The translations under genes were made by a program, and so were the position numbers. This document shows, piece by piece, positions 13,407-21,800 of a stretch of DNA of 23,048 bases. This DNA is from CAYMKL01 sp964390805 (lineage in GTDB: Bacteria > Chloroflexota > Anaerolineae > VGOG01), in NCBI GenBank assembly GCA_964390805.1, contig CAYMKL010000111.1, forward strand, positions 1-23,048, in the 5' to 3' direction. How positions within the stretch are numbered: the stretch's first letter is position 1; the number at the start of each line of letters is the position of its first letter. The notes beneath the pieces were generated by a model. That model was not told the origin of the DNA, made no database searches, and saw only the letters and a list, made by a program, of their open reading frames with translations.

Positions 13407-16190
13407 CTACATTTCCTCCCTTCTGCCTATCGGCAGCCCGACCGTGAAGGTGCTGCCTTTTCCGACCTCACTCTGTACCTCGATGCTCCCCGCGTGCCCC
13501 TCTACCAAGGTCTTGACCAGCGCCAAGCCCAGCCCAATCCCCTTGGCTCTGGTGGTGAACAGCGGCTCGAAGAGCTTGGCCAGGTGCTCCTCGGGGATGC
13601 CCACGCCTGTGTCGCTTATTGAGACACAGACAGTCTCGTCTTCCCAGGTGCGCACTACCAATCGCCCGCCCTCGGGCATGGCTTGTACTGCATTGAGGAT
13701 GAGGTTGCCGAAGACCCGGTCGAGTTGAACGGGATCGGCCTGGATGGTCGGCAGCGCGTCGTCCAGTTGAGTCGCCGCTTCCACGTTCGCCGGCACGGCG
13801 GTGCGAGCCAGTGCCTCTTGGACGACGGCGTTGACATCCACCTTTTGCCAGACAGGGGTCTCGGTGCGAGCAAAGTCCAGTAGGCTGCGGATGACGCGCG
13901 TGGATCTCTTCACTTCTTTTATGATGATCTCCAGCATCTCTTTCACATCCGAATCAGGCTCTTCCAGGACCATGTTGAGGAAGTAGGCGGCATTACTGAT
14001 CGCCCCCAGGGGACCGCGCAGCTCGTGGCTCACTCCGCCGGCCAGTTGCCCCAACACGGCCAGCTTCTCGCGGCGCACCAGTTGCCTCTGGGCATCGCGG
14101 AGTTGCTGAGCGCGCTCGTCCACCATCTCCTCCAGCCGTTCGGAGTATTCTTTCAGCGCCTCCTCTGCCTGCTTTCGCTCTGTGATATCTCTTACAATTC
14201 CAAGGATTGCACGCTGACCGTACCAATTTACAACCTGACCATATATGTTTACTGACATTTGCGATCCGTCTTTACATATATGAATAGAATCATATTTATG
14301 TGAACCTTTTTCTAAGAGAATTTTTCTACGCGGTTGGAGTAATGGAAGATATTCAGGTGCATCAATTTTATCAAGGTTCATTCCAATCATTTCTTCCTGC
14401 GTATATCCACGAGTGATGGCAGCTGTTCTATTCACAAATAGGACATCCCCTTTCAAATCAACGACAAATATGGAATCAAGGGCAGAATCAATGACATTTG
14501 CTTTGAATCTTAATTCCTCCTCCGCCCGCTTGCGCTCGGTGATGTCGCGGTTCACGCTCACGTAACCGGTGATCCGTCCATCCTCCCCGCGCAACGCGAC
14601 AGTGGTCCCCTCAACATAGATCTTCTGTCCGTCCTTGCGATACATGCCCACTTCAACGCGGTAGCTCCCATCTTCGGCCAAGGTTCGGAGCGCCTCGGCT
14701 CGTTGGGCATCGGTGAAGTCTGAAGGTGCCACTTCTTGCACAACCCGGCCGATGGCTTCCTCAGCCTTCCAGCCATGTATCTCCTCGGCTGCCCGATTCC
14801 AGGCTGTCACGATGAACCGATCATCAGTAGCCAGGATGGCATCGTTCACGTTGGCGAGCAGATGGGCCTGGTACGCAAGGCGCTCCTCCACCCGCTTGAG
14901 CTCGGTGATGTCGCGGAGCGTGCCGATCATTCCTATTGGATTACCCGCCTCATCCCGGAGAAGTGCATTATGCATCAAGGTGGGAAATACTGCGCCGTCC
15001 CGCCGGACGTGCCAGATCTCGCCGCTGAACTCACCCGTCTCTTGAATCTGCCGATTGGCTGCCTCCACGGACGGCATCTGTTCGGGCGTGTGAAAAAGGG
15101 ACAGAGGCTTACCGACAAGATCCTCCGGAGCATAACCGTGCGAAGCGGCAAAGGCGTGGTTCACAAATGTCAGATTGCCCTCCAGGTCCGACGTGGCTAT
15201 ACCTTCACTGCTCTGCTCCACGGCGGACGAGAGAAGACGCAACTGCTTCTCCGCTTGCTTGCGCTCGGTGATGTCAATGCCGGTTCCCCACGACCACCAT
15301 CCGGGGATGGGATGGCGGCGACTGATGTTAGACCAGGCAATAGTGCGAGTTTCCCCGTTTTTGCACCTGACCTCAAGCTCCCAGGCCCGGTAATCGTGTC
15401 CCAGCGTATGCAACTGATCCAGAATCCAGGCGCGGTATTCTGGGTCGGGAACAAGTAACTCCATAGACTTTGGATTGCCGACGATTTCATCAGCTCCATA
15501 ACCGGTGACTCGCTCGCACTCTTTGTTCCAGAACAGAGCTACTCCGTTCTCGTCAAACGCATCGAACAGCACCGGCATGTTCTCGACGATTTCCCTCAGT
15601 CGTCCCTCACTCTCCCGCAGCGACTCCTGCGCTCGCACGCGCTCTGCGATCTCCTGCTTGAGCTGTTCGTTGGCCGCTGCCAGATCGGCGGTGCGCTCTG
15701 CGACCCGCTGTTCCAATTCATGGTGCGACTTCCGTAACGCCTCCCCCATTGCTCGGAGTTCGGCGACCACGACGCCGCGAACCCGTTCCTGCTCGGCGAG
15801 CGTCATCTCACGGGCCTGCTTGATAAAGCCGGCCGCCGCCCCACTGAGCAGCGCAGCCAGGCGGGGCTGCAACGCGACAACCTGGTCGGCGGGCAGGCCC
15901 TCGACAAGCTGCTCCGCCAGCACCTCTTGCGTTCGGCCCAGGGCCTCGGCTTCGACGCAATGGAGGCCGGCCAGGGACGCGCCAATGGTCTGCGCCTCAT
16001 CATGCTCGAACGGCTCCGTGAGCAAGAGCGCAATGGCGTTTTCCGTCAATTCCACCAGACGCTGGCGCACCTCTGCTGCGCTGTGCGGTACGAAGCTGGT
16101 CTGAGCAATGGCGTTATGCCAACTGTCGGCAATAAAATCGCGACGACTGTGTAAGACCTGCAATAGTTGAGACCGTTCTACTGAGTCCAT
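13407..16190 (-). CDS. Cytoplasmic histidine kinase with N-terminal helical sensor and four PAS domains
   Basis: Autophosphorylating sensor kinase of 927 aa with no membrane segment or signal peptide. Residues 1-130 form an alpha-helical domain resembling the RsbRD N-terminal sensor; this label is tentative. A coiled coil (about 130-192) leads into PAS domains at about 192-312, 318-436, 440-558 and 562-672. HisKA follows with H722 in G-G-V-S-H-E-L-R-G-P-L. The HATPase shows the N box (N829, N833), G1 D-T-G-V-G-I (860-865), an F box (L-F-E-P-L-F) and G2 G-I-G-L-G-L-A-L. All catalytic residues are present. The stop is one base from the next gene's ATG, and that gene is a double receiver, the obvious phosphotransfer partner. 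The fourth PAS module (about 14177-14513) is far more AT-rich than the rest of the gene and looks transplanted. Its HATPase 3' end is the closest match to the relic at 17117-17260. Confidence 0.94.
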   Translation of the reverse strand: MDSVERSQLLQVLHSRRDFIADSWHNAIAQTSFVPHSAAEVRQRLVELTENAIALLLTEPFEHDEAQTIGASLAGLHCVEAEALGRTQEVLAEQLVEGLPADQVVALQPRLAALLSGAAAGFIKQAREMTLAEQERVRGVVVAELRAMGEALRKSHHELEQRVAERTADLAAANEQLKQEIAERVRAQESLRESEGRLREIVENMPVLFDAFDENGVALFWNKECERVTGYGADEIVGNPKSMELLVPDPEYRAWILDQLHTLGHDYRAWELEVRCKNGETRTIAWSNISRRHPIPGWWSWGTGIDITERKQAEKQLRLLSSAVEQSSEGIATSDLEGNLTFVNHAFAASHGYAPEDLVGKPLSLFHTPEQMPSVEAANRQIQETGEFSGEIWHVRRDGAVFPTLMHNALLRDEAGNPIGMIGTLRDITELKRVEERLAYQAHLLANVNDAILATDDRFIVTAWNRAAEEIHGWKAEEAIGRVVQEVAPSDFTDAQRAEALRTLAEDGSYRVEVGMYRKDGQKIYVEGTTVALRGEDGRITGYVSVNRDITERKRAEEELRFKANVIDSALDSIFVVDLKGDVLFVNRTAAITRGYTQEEMIGMNLDKIDAPEYLPLLQPRRKILLEKGSHKYDSIHICKDGSQMSVNIYGQVVNWYGQRAILGIVRDITERKQAEEALKEYSERLEEMVDERAQQLRDAQRQLVRREKLAVLGQLAGGVSHELRGPLGAISNAAYFLNMVLEEPDSDVKEMLEIIIKEVKRSTRVIRSLLDFARTETPVWQKVDVNAVVQEALARTAVPANVEAATQLDDALPTIQADPVQLDRVFGNLILNAVQAMPEGGRLVVRTWEDETVCVSISDTGVGIPEEHLAKLFEPLFTTRAKGIGLGLALVKTLVEGHAGSIEVQSEVGKGSTFTVGLPIGRREEM
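14515..14548. repeat. Dispersed PAS-exit linker repeat (representative copy)
   Basis: A stretch of about 30 bp, which on the minus strand encodes D-I-T-E-R-K-x-A-E-E-x, recurs near PAS ends throughout the window. The core GCTCGGTGATGTC is found near 1990, 2360, 5798, 10927, 11308, 14530, 14905, 15266, 18327, 20037, 20796, 21160 and 22450, with variants near 14178 and 20420. The conservation is higher at DNA level than coding need alone would predict, since synonymous sites are also kept. Confidence 0.75.
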
Positions 16191-16196
16191 CGGCAT

Positions 16197-16203
16197 ACCT
16201 CCT
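16197..16203 (-). promoter_or_regulatory. Ribosome-binding site that fixes the start of the 4-PAS kinase
   Basis: A perfect AGGAGGT lies six bases before the ATG at 16190. The ATGs at 16214 and 16196 are in the same frame, but the first lies upstream of the site and the second directly abuts it, so 16190 is the likely start. Confidence 0.8.
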
Positions 16204-16214
16204 GAACCGTCCAT

Positions 16215-16274
16215 TCACGAATCACGAATCACGGATCACGAATCACGGATCACGAATCACGGATCACGAATCAC
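16215..16274. repeat. Intergenic heptamer tandem repeat (TCACGAA/TCACGGA)
   Basis: Eight consecutive 7-bp units plus a partial ninth, made of TCACGAA and TCACGGA. After the first two units the variants alternate, giving a 14-bp higher-order period. The array fills the gap between the methyltransferase stop (16276) and the region before the kinase start (16190). On the transcribed strand the unit reads TTCGTGA/TCCGTGA. It is not a CRISPR array because there are no spacers. A shorter degenerate cousin with TTTCACG units occurs at about 12612-12637. Confidence 0.9.
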
Positions 16275-16275
16275 T

Positions 16276-17094
16276 CTACGGCTTGCGCCCGATGCCGGCT
16301 ACGGCTAGAGATCGCTCTGGCCGGTCGAGGAAAACATCGTGAGGCCCTTCCGGCCGCCAGAGCGGGCTGTGAATCAGCCCGGGTTCGACCAATTCCAGCC
16401 CGTCGAAGAACGATTGGATCCTGGCGCGTGGGCGGTATTGGTAGGGGATACATGCGCCAGCACCGAGCCTATCAAGTTGCTCCAGGAGATCCAGCGGTGC
16501 GTCTTCGATTGTACCATGTGAAATGGCGACGTAACTGCCCGGCGCCAGGGCATCGCGCAGGGCGCGCACCGCGCCATAAGCCTGGTCATCGTCTGGCAGA
16601 AGGTGGAGAACTGCAACGAGCAGCAGCCCTAACGGCTGGCCAAAATCGAGCAGTCGCTTGACCTCCGCGTGGCTTAGAATCTGATCCGGCTGGCGGGCAT
16701 CGGCCTGGATGGCGGCGGCATTGGGGTTATCCAGCAGCATGACCCTGCTATGCGCCACGGCGATGGGGTCTACGTCCACGTATACGACGCGAGCGGCGGG
16801 GTTCACGCCCTGGGCCACCTGGTGGACATTGCCCACGGTGGGTAGGCCGGAACCGATGTCGAGGAACTGGTCAAGGCCCTGCTCGATCAGGAAATGGACC
16901 GCCCGGCGCAGGAAGGCGCGATTGACCCAGGCCGCCTGTCGCATGTGGGGATAAACCTGGGCCACTCTCTCGGCCGCCAGGCGATCAACCTCAAAGTTGT
17001 GGTAGCCGCCCAGGAGGTAATCGTACATGCGGGCCACGTTGGGCCTGTCTAGCGGGATCTCGTCAGGTAGCCGCGTTCTTGTATTCATCTCCAT
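16276..17094 (-). CDS. DUF574 / SAV2177-family SAM-dependent methyltransferase
   Basis: Putative S-adenosylmethionine-dependent methyltransferase of 272 aa, cytoplasmic, substrate unknown. The N-terminal P-N-V-A-R-M-Y-D-Y-L-L-G-G motif (19-31) followed by N-F-E-x-D-R is the hallmark of DUF574 (Methyltransf_19). The SAM-binding motif I is F-L-D-I-G-S-G-L-P-T (77-86), an acidic motif II follows at V-D-V-D-P (106-110), and a late motif lies near 182-193. Length is typical for the family, which is abundant in actinobacteria and occurs in Chloroflexota. The ATG at 17094 has A-A-G-G-A-G about 11 bases upstream. An in-frame ATG at 17088 is possible but worse spaced. It sits between a receiver/kinase relic and a complete kinase and is transcribed with them. 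Its role in signalling is not known. It is followed by a heptameric tandem repeat. Confidence 0.9.
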   Translation of the reverse strand: MEMNTRTRLPDEIPLDRPNVARMYDYLLGGYHNFEVDRLAAERVAQVYPHMRQAAWVNRAFLRRAVHFLIEQGLDQFLDIGSGLPTVGNVHQVAQGVNPAARVVYVDVDPIAVAHSRVMLLDNPNAAAIQADARQPDQILSHAEVKRLLDFGQPLGLLLVAVLHLLPDDDQAYGAVRALRDALAPGSYVAISHGTIEDAPLDLLEQLDRLGAGACIPYQYRPRARIQSFFDGLELVEPGLIHSPLWRPEGPHDVFLDRPERSLAVAGIGRKP

Positions 17095-17116
17095 TGCTAT
17101 TGTTTCTCCTTCCTCT

Positions 17117-17260
17117 CTATTCTATGGGCAGCCTCACCGTGAATGTGCTGCCTTTGCCAACCTCACTCTCCACCTCAATGCTGCCCCCATGCCCCTCCAC
17201 CAGGGTCTTGGCCAGCGCCAGCCCCAGCCCGATGCCTTTGGCCCTGGTGGTGAGCAAAGG
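17117..17260 (-). pseudogene. Relic of histidine kinase 3' end (HATPase G2 box to stop)
   Basis: Translated on the minus strand in the same frame as the receiver gene that ends at 17276, this stretch reads L-T-T-R-A-K-G-I-G-L-G-L-A-L, then the rest of an ATPase C-terminus (E-V-G-K-G-S-T-F-T-V) and a TAG at 17117. It matches the last roughly 45 codons of the intact kinase at 13407-16190 almost residue for residue. No start codon, HisKA domain, N box or G1 box precedes it, so it is a 5'-deleted remnant. The open frame is preserved without stops, which suggests the loss is recent. Its tail lies directly before the ribosome-binding site of the methyltransferase gene. Confidence 0.85.
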
Positions 17261-17275
17261 CAGTTGAATGAGCGT

Positions 17276-17677
17276 CTATCGCCTTCGCGCTATCCAGCGG
17301 ATGACCGGCAAGAGGTTGGTATACATGTTGGCCTTGGCGACGAGATCATCCGCGCCGGCTGCCAACGCGCTCTGTCGCATGGCAGTGGAGTCTTGCACAT
17401 CGAGGGCGATTATGCCTGCTTTGGGCAGCATGTTCCGCAGGTGGGAGATGGTCTCCAGCCCGCTCAGGCCGGGCATCAACAGGTCAATTACGATGACTTC
17501 GGGCTGAAGCTTCTTGGCTCTGCTCAGGGCGTTCGCGCCCCCACGCGCCGACCCGATAACAACCAGCTCGGACTGCTGCTTCAAGAATTGCGTTGCATTG
17601 CGCAGGAAGGTCACATTATCATCCACGAGGAAGACGTGGACTCTGGAGTCCTGTTGCAGATCCCTTCGATTCCACAT
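17276..17677 (-). CDS. Stand-alone receiver domain protein
   Basis: Single-domain response regulator of 133 aa with a NarL/FixJ-like receiver and no DNA-binding domain. Acidic D19-D20 and phosphoacceptor D65 (V-I-D-L-L-M-P) are present, and the conserved Lys appears in V-A-K-A-N. The residue usually Thr or Ser at the end of strand 4 is replaced by Asp in I-A-L-D-V-Q-D, which is unusual for a phosphorylatable receiver. An A-A-A-G-G-A site lies six bases before the ATG at 17677. The TAG stop at 17276 is followed in the same frame by the 3' end of a histidine kinase gene (17117-17260). The gene may therefore be what remains of a larger receiver-kinase fusion after an internal deletion, or a normal single-domain receiver inserted beside a relic. 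It could still act as a phosphate sink or shuttle. Confidence 0.85.
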   Translation of the reverse strand: MWNRRDLQQDSRVHVFLVDDNVTFLRNATQFLKQQSELVVIGSARGGANALSRAKKLQPEVIVIDLLMPGLSGLETISHLRNMLPKAGIIALDVQDSTAMRQSALAAGADDLVAKANMYTNLLPVIRWIARRR

Positions 17678-17705
17678 AGTTCATCCTTTGCCAATCTACC
17701 TATTC

Positions 17706-18779
17706 TTACTCGAACTTAAACCGCTTCGCGGTGAAAAGCTTCAAGCAAGCATCTACCACCTCAGAATCATAAAGAACACCCCTATTGTGCGAGATTTCCT
17801 CCAGGGCCTTGTCTATGCCAAGAGCCGGCCGGTAAGGTCGGAAAGAGGCCATGGCCTCGACAACATCAGCTACAGCCAGGATCCTTGCTTCCAGCATGAT
17901 ATCCTCACCCGGCAGCCCTCGTGGATAACCAGAACCGTCCAGCCTTTCGTGATGTTGAAGCACGATCTGGGCCACCGGCCATGGGAATTCTATGGTCTTC
18001 AAGATATCGTAACCGACTTGGGAGTGAGTCTGGATCAGACCGTATTGGAGATTGTCCAACTGACCGGGCTTGCTGAGAATCTCAGCGGGTATACTGATTT
18101 TGCCAAGATCATGAATAGCCCCAGCCATGCGGACTCCATCAATCTGTTCCGCTGAAAGACCCATCTCCGTAGCTATGGCACGGGCAAGATCGCTCACGCG
18201 CCGTTGATGGCCGGCTGTATAGGGATCCCTCGTTTCCACCGTCAATGCCACGGTCTGGATGATTCCGCCCAGGGCTTCTCGCAACTTCTCCAGAGTGTAT
18301 TGGAGCTCCTCTTCCGCCCGCTTGCGCTCGGTGATGTCGTGAACCATGTGGAAGAAGATTGCTCGACCCTCCTGGGTTCGGAGTTCCGTCGGGTAAACCG
18401 CCGCCTTCATCCACCATCCGGAGTCGGGGTCGAATAACTCCCGTTCAACGGCGTGACCTTTCTCCACGGCTTCCTCCAGCGGACAGCCAGGGAACGGCCC
18501 GTCGAGCCCATGCACTACCTTGGGGCAATACCCGCCAACGATCTGCTCCGGATCCAGCCCCAGATCTCGGCGCACCGCCTTGTTGGCCAGCAGGATGTGG
18601 TGAGTTTCATCAACCAACAGAGTGTAGAAGGGCAGAGCGTCCAAGATCTCCAAGATCCCTGACTCGATGTTGATCTCTGCGTCTCGTTCACCTTCTCTGG
18701 AGGAAGCGACAACGATCTGTTGGCGCAACTCCACCAGTTCTTTCATCAGTTGCTCTTTGGTCTTCTCTTCGTCTTTCAT
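17706..18779 (-). CDS. PAS-HD-GYP domain protein, likely c-di-GMP phosphodiesterase
   Basis: Predicted cytoplasmic c-di-GMP hydrolase of 357 aa. It has an N-terminal helical segment (1-40), one PAS domain (about 42-152, ending D-I-T-E-R-K), a short coiled coil, and an HD-GYP domain (about 165-357) with H223-D224 in I-H-D-L-G-K, the H-H-E-R-L-D-G motif and G-Y-P at 284-286. The HD-GYP part closely resembles that of the upstream gene, so the two are paralogues. The PAS domain contains C85, H90 and C99-P100, matching a Cys/His pattern in two other PAS domains of the locus. A GTG nine bases upstream (18788) is in frame, but only the ATG at 18779 has a properly spaced site (A-G-G-T-G, six bases away). 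The 96-bp gap after the upstream gene is the largest break in this block and could hold a promoter. I could not identify one with confidence. Confidence 0.92.
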   Translation of the reverse strand: MKDEEKTKEQLMKELVELRQQIVVASSREGERDAEINIESGILEILDALPFYTLLVDETHHILLANKAVRRDLGLDPEQIVGGYCPKVVHGLDGPFPGCPLEEAVEKGHAVERELFDPDSGWWMKAAVYPTELRTQEGRAIFFHMVHDITERKRAEEELQYTLEKLREALGGIIQTVALTVETRDPYTAGHQRRVSDLARAIATEMGLSAEQIDGVRMAGAIHDLGKISIPAEILSKPGQLDNLQYGLIQTHSQVGYDILKTIEFPWPVAQIVLQHHERLDGSGYPRGLPGEDIMLEARILAVADVVEAMASFRPYRPALGIDKALEEISHNRGVLYDSEVVDACLKLFTAKRFKFE

Positions 18780-18875
18780 GTTATGCACCTGCCAAGACAG
18801 GGAGCGATTTCAGATAACTACTACCAGTCACTCCAAGGCTTTAGCATTCATTTGCAGGGCTTTATTGTAACACTC

Positions 18876-21800
18876 TTATTCCAACGTGAACTCTTTCTCG
18901 GCGAAAAGCCTCAAGCAAGCATCTGCCGCTTCAGCATCATAGAGGATGCCACTATTCTGTGAGATTTCCTCCAGGGCCTCATCTATGCCACGAGCCGCGC
19001 GATAAGGTCGGTGAGAGGCCATAGCCTCAACAACGTCGGCCACAGCCAGGATTCTTGCCTCCAGCATAATCCCCTCACCCAACAGACCTGCAGGGTACCC
19101 AGAACCGTCCAGCCTTTCGTGATGCTGAAGCACGATATCGGCCACCGGCCATGGAAACTCCACGGTCTTGAGTATGTCGTAGCCGACTCGGGGGTGAGCT
19201 TTGATCATACCCCATTCGAGGTCGCTTAACCGACCAGGCTTGCTTAGTATTTCAGTGGGTACAGCTATCTTGCCGAGATCATGAATCACCCCAGCCATGC
19301 GGATTCCATCAATTTGATCCTCTGAAAGGCCCATCTCATCGGCGATGGCACAGGCAAGCTCAGTCACCCGCCGTTGATGGCCAGCGGTGTAGGCATCCCT
19401 TATCTCGATTGCCGATATCAGGACATTGACCGTTCCCTCCAGGGACATTCGCAATCTCTCGAGACCCTGTCGAAGTTCCTCCTCCGCTCGCTCGCGCTCA
19501 GCCAGTTCTCGCTGCGCCTCGTCATATAACCGCGCGTTCTCGATGGCGATAGCCACCTGACCGGCGAAGGCTTGCGCCATCTCTGCACTCTCCTCATCAT
19601 AAACGCCAGGCTCCCTATGGTCTATGGTCAGGAAGCCCACTGCCTTCTCCTTGGCTATCAGACGAACGCCGATCCAGGAACGAACATACCCCGTAGCACC
19701 CCTTGCTAGAAAGCGCTCGTCGGCCTGGGCGTCGGCCAAGACCAGAGGGTGCTCCTCCTGCAGGAGCTCGCGGGTCAGAGGGTCCTCGCTCACAGAGAAG
19801 GAAATCTGCAAAGCACGCTCCATGTCCGGGAAACCCCTGCCCGCGGTTAACCTGGCTATATCATCGGAGAAGAGGAAAATGGCGGCGCTGTGATAGGGGA
19901 TGACCCTCTCCAGTTCTGTCAGGATGATGTCGAGCACTCCAGTCAAGTCAAGGGTGGAAGTGATAGCCCTGTCTATCTCCCGCAGAGCTTCTATTCGCCC
20001 CAGGTGGCGCCGTACGTCCTCCTCTGCCCGCTTGCGCTCGGTGATGTCGGTGGTGGAGCCAACCATACGAAGGGGATTCCCGGCCTCGTCCCACAGCGCC
20101 TGTCCCCGGACAAGGAACCAACGATACTCGCCCGATTTGGTGCGTAGTCGCTGCTCCACGTCGTACAGCCCCCGATCCTTCAAGTGGGCTTCTATTGCTG
20201 TCCCCGTGTGCTCTCTGTCGTCTGGATGGAGATGTGATTCAAACGTCTCGAAGTCAACGTCGAGTTCATCATCAGAGTACCCAAGCAACTCCTTGAAACG
20301 CGGAGACCAGTAGAGCGAGTCGTTTTGAATATCCCAGTCCCATAACCCGGCATTCGATCCCTGCACGGCCAGGTCAAAGCGCTCTTCGCTCTTGCGCAGC
20401 GCCTCCTCCGCGCGCTTGCGCCGGGTGATGTCTATGCCAAACCCTCCGACTAGGGTGGGCCTTCGTTCCTGCGTAATGGGGAATTTGTAGGTGAGCCATT
20501 CCGACAAGCCTGACTGGAGATGGACGGCTTCTTCGATCTGCAGGATACGGTTCTCCGATACAACAACGCGATCCTGTTCGACAATCCTCGAATAGAAACC
20601 CGGATATACATACTCTTTGAAGTCCAGACCTATGACCTCTTCAGGTTTGAGACCATATGCATCAGCAAGCGCGTTGTTCGCATAAACTACACATTTCCCA
20701 GGATCACTGATAAAAGCTACGCCGGGAAAATTGTCTATAAACAATCTGAGACGATTTTCACTTTCCTCGAGTTGCTTTTCCATCTGCTTGCGCTCGGTGA
20801 TGTCACGGTTGACCGCGACCGCCCCCACTGGATTCCCCGAGTCGTCCTTGAGCAAAGAGACCGAAGCTAGTATGTTGATGGGTGTACCGTCCTTCCGTTT
20901 CTGGACAACCTCGCCCCTCCAATACCCTTGTTCAAGCAATTGCTCTATAAACTTCTCCCTCTGGCCAGGCAGATACTCTGGCCTGGTTATATCAAGGGTG
21001 GTTTCTCCAATCGCCTCTTCTGCGCGGCAGCCGTAGATAGTTTCTGCGGCTTTGTTCCAACTCAGGATCCTGAAGTCCACGTCAGTGGAAATAATGGCAT
21101 CGGAAACATTCTCAACGAGGTTGGCCTGGTAGCGAATCATCTCCTCCGCCTGCTTGCGCTCGGTGATGTCGCGGACGATGTGCACCGCGCTAACGAGGTT
21201 TCCATCGTCGTCCATCACCGGGTCCACTGTGATTATCAACCAGCGGTCCTCGTCCGGCACCCGAAGTTCTACGGCCTCTCGCTGGTGGGTCTGGAGCATC
21301 TTCTGCAGGGGGCATCCGGGTATCGGCTTCTCTGTATCATGAACCAACTTACAGGAGATCTGACCAACCATCTCTGTCAGGGGTACTCCCACCAGCTCCT
21401 CTCCCACCCGGTTGGTGCGCAGTATTCGCGCCTCCAGGTCCAATAGGCTGACCCAGTCGGACATGGCATCGAAGGTGCTTTCCCATTCCCTCTTGCTCCG
21501 CTGCAGCGCCTCCTCCACTCGCCGCTTCTCAAACAGCAGGCGCTGCTTTTCAAGGGCCTCCCTGACGGTAGCCAGCACCTCGTCCATGTTCAAGGGCTTG
21601 GTGATGTAGCCTGATGCCCCCTCGTTCAGAGCCCACACTGCCGTTTCCAGAGAGGCATAGGCGGTGGCCATGATCATCACCATGTCGGGGTGCATTTCCT
21701 TCAGAGGCCCTAGCAGCTCTACCCCTTCCATGTCGGGGAGCTTGATGTCCAGGAGCGCCAGGTTGAAGAATCTCTCCTGCGCCTTCTCTATGGCCTCTTG

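Noticed and set aside
16215..16274. Possible CRISPR array
   Set aside because: The units are 7 bp and contiguous, with no spacers and no cas genes nearby.
17027..17719. A 230-codon plus-strand frame across receiver, relic and methyltransferase start
   Set aside because: It is antisense to three well-supported elements and has no recognisable motif.
18789..18875. A promoter before the PAS-HD-GYP gene (TTACAA ... TGCTAA, spacing 18)
   Set aside because: The matches to a -35/-10 pair are weak and the host sigma consensus is unknown, so I do not annotate it.
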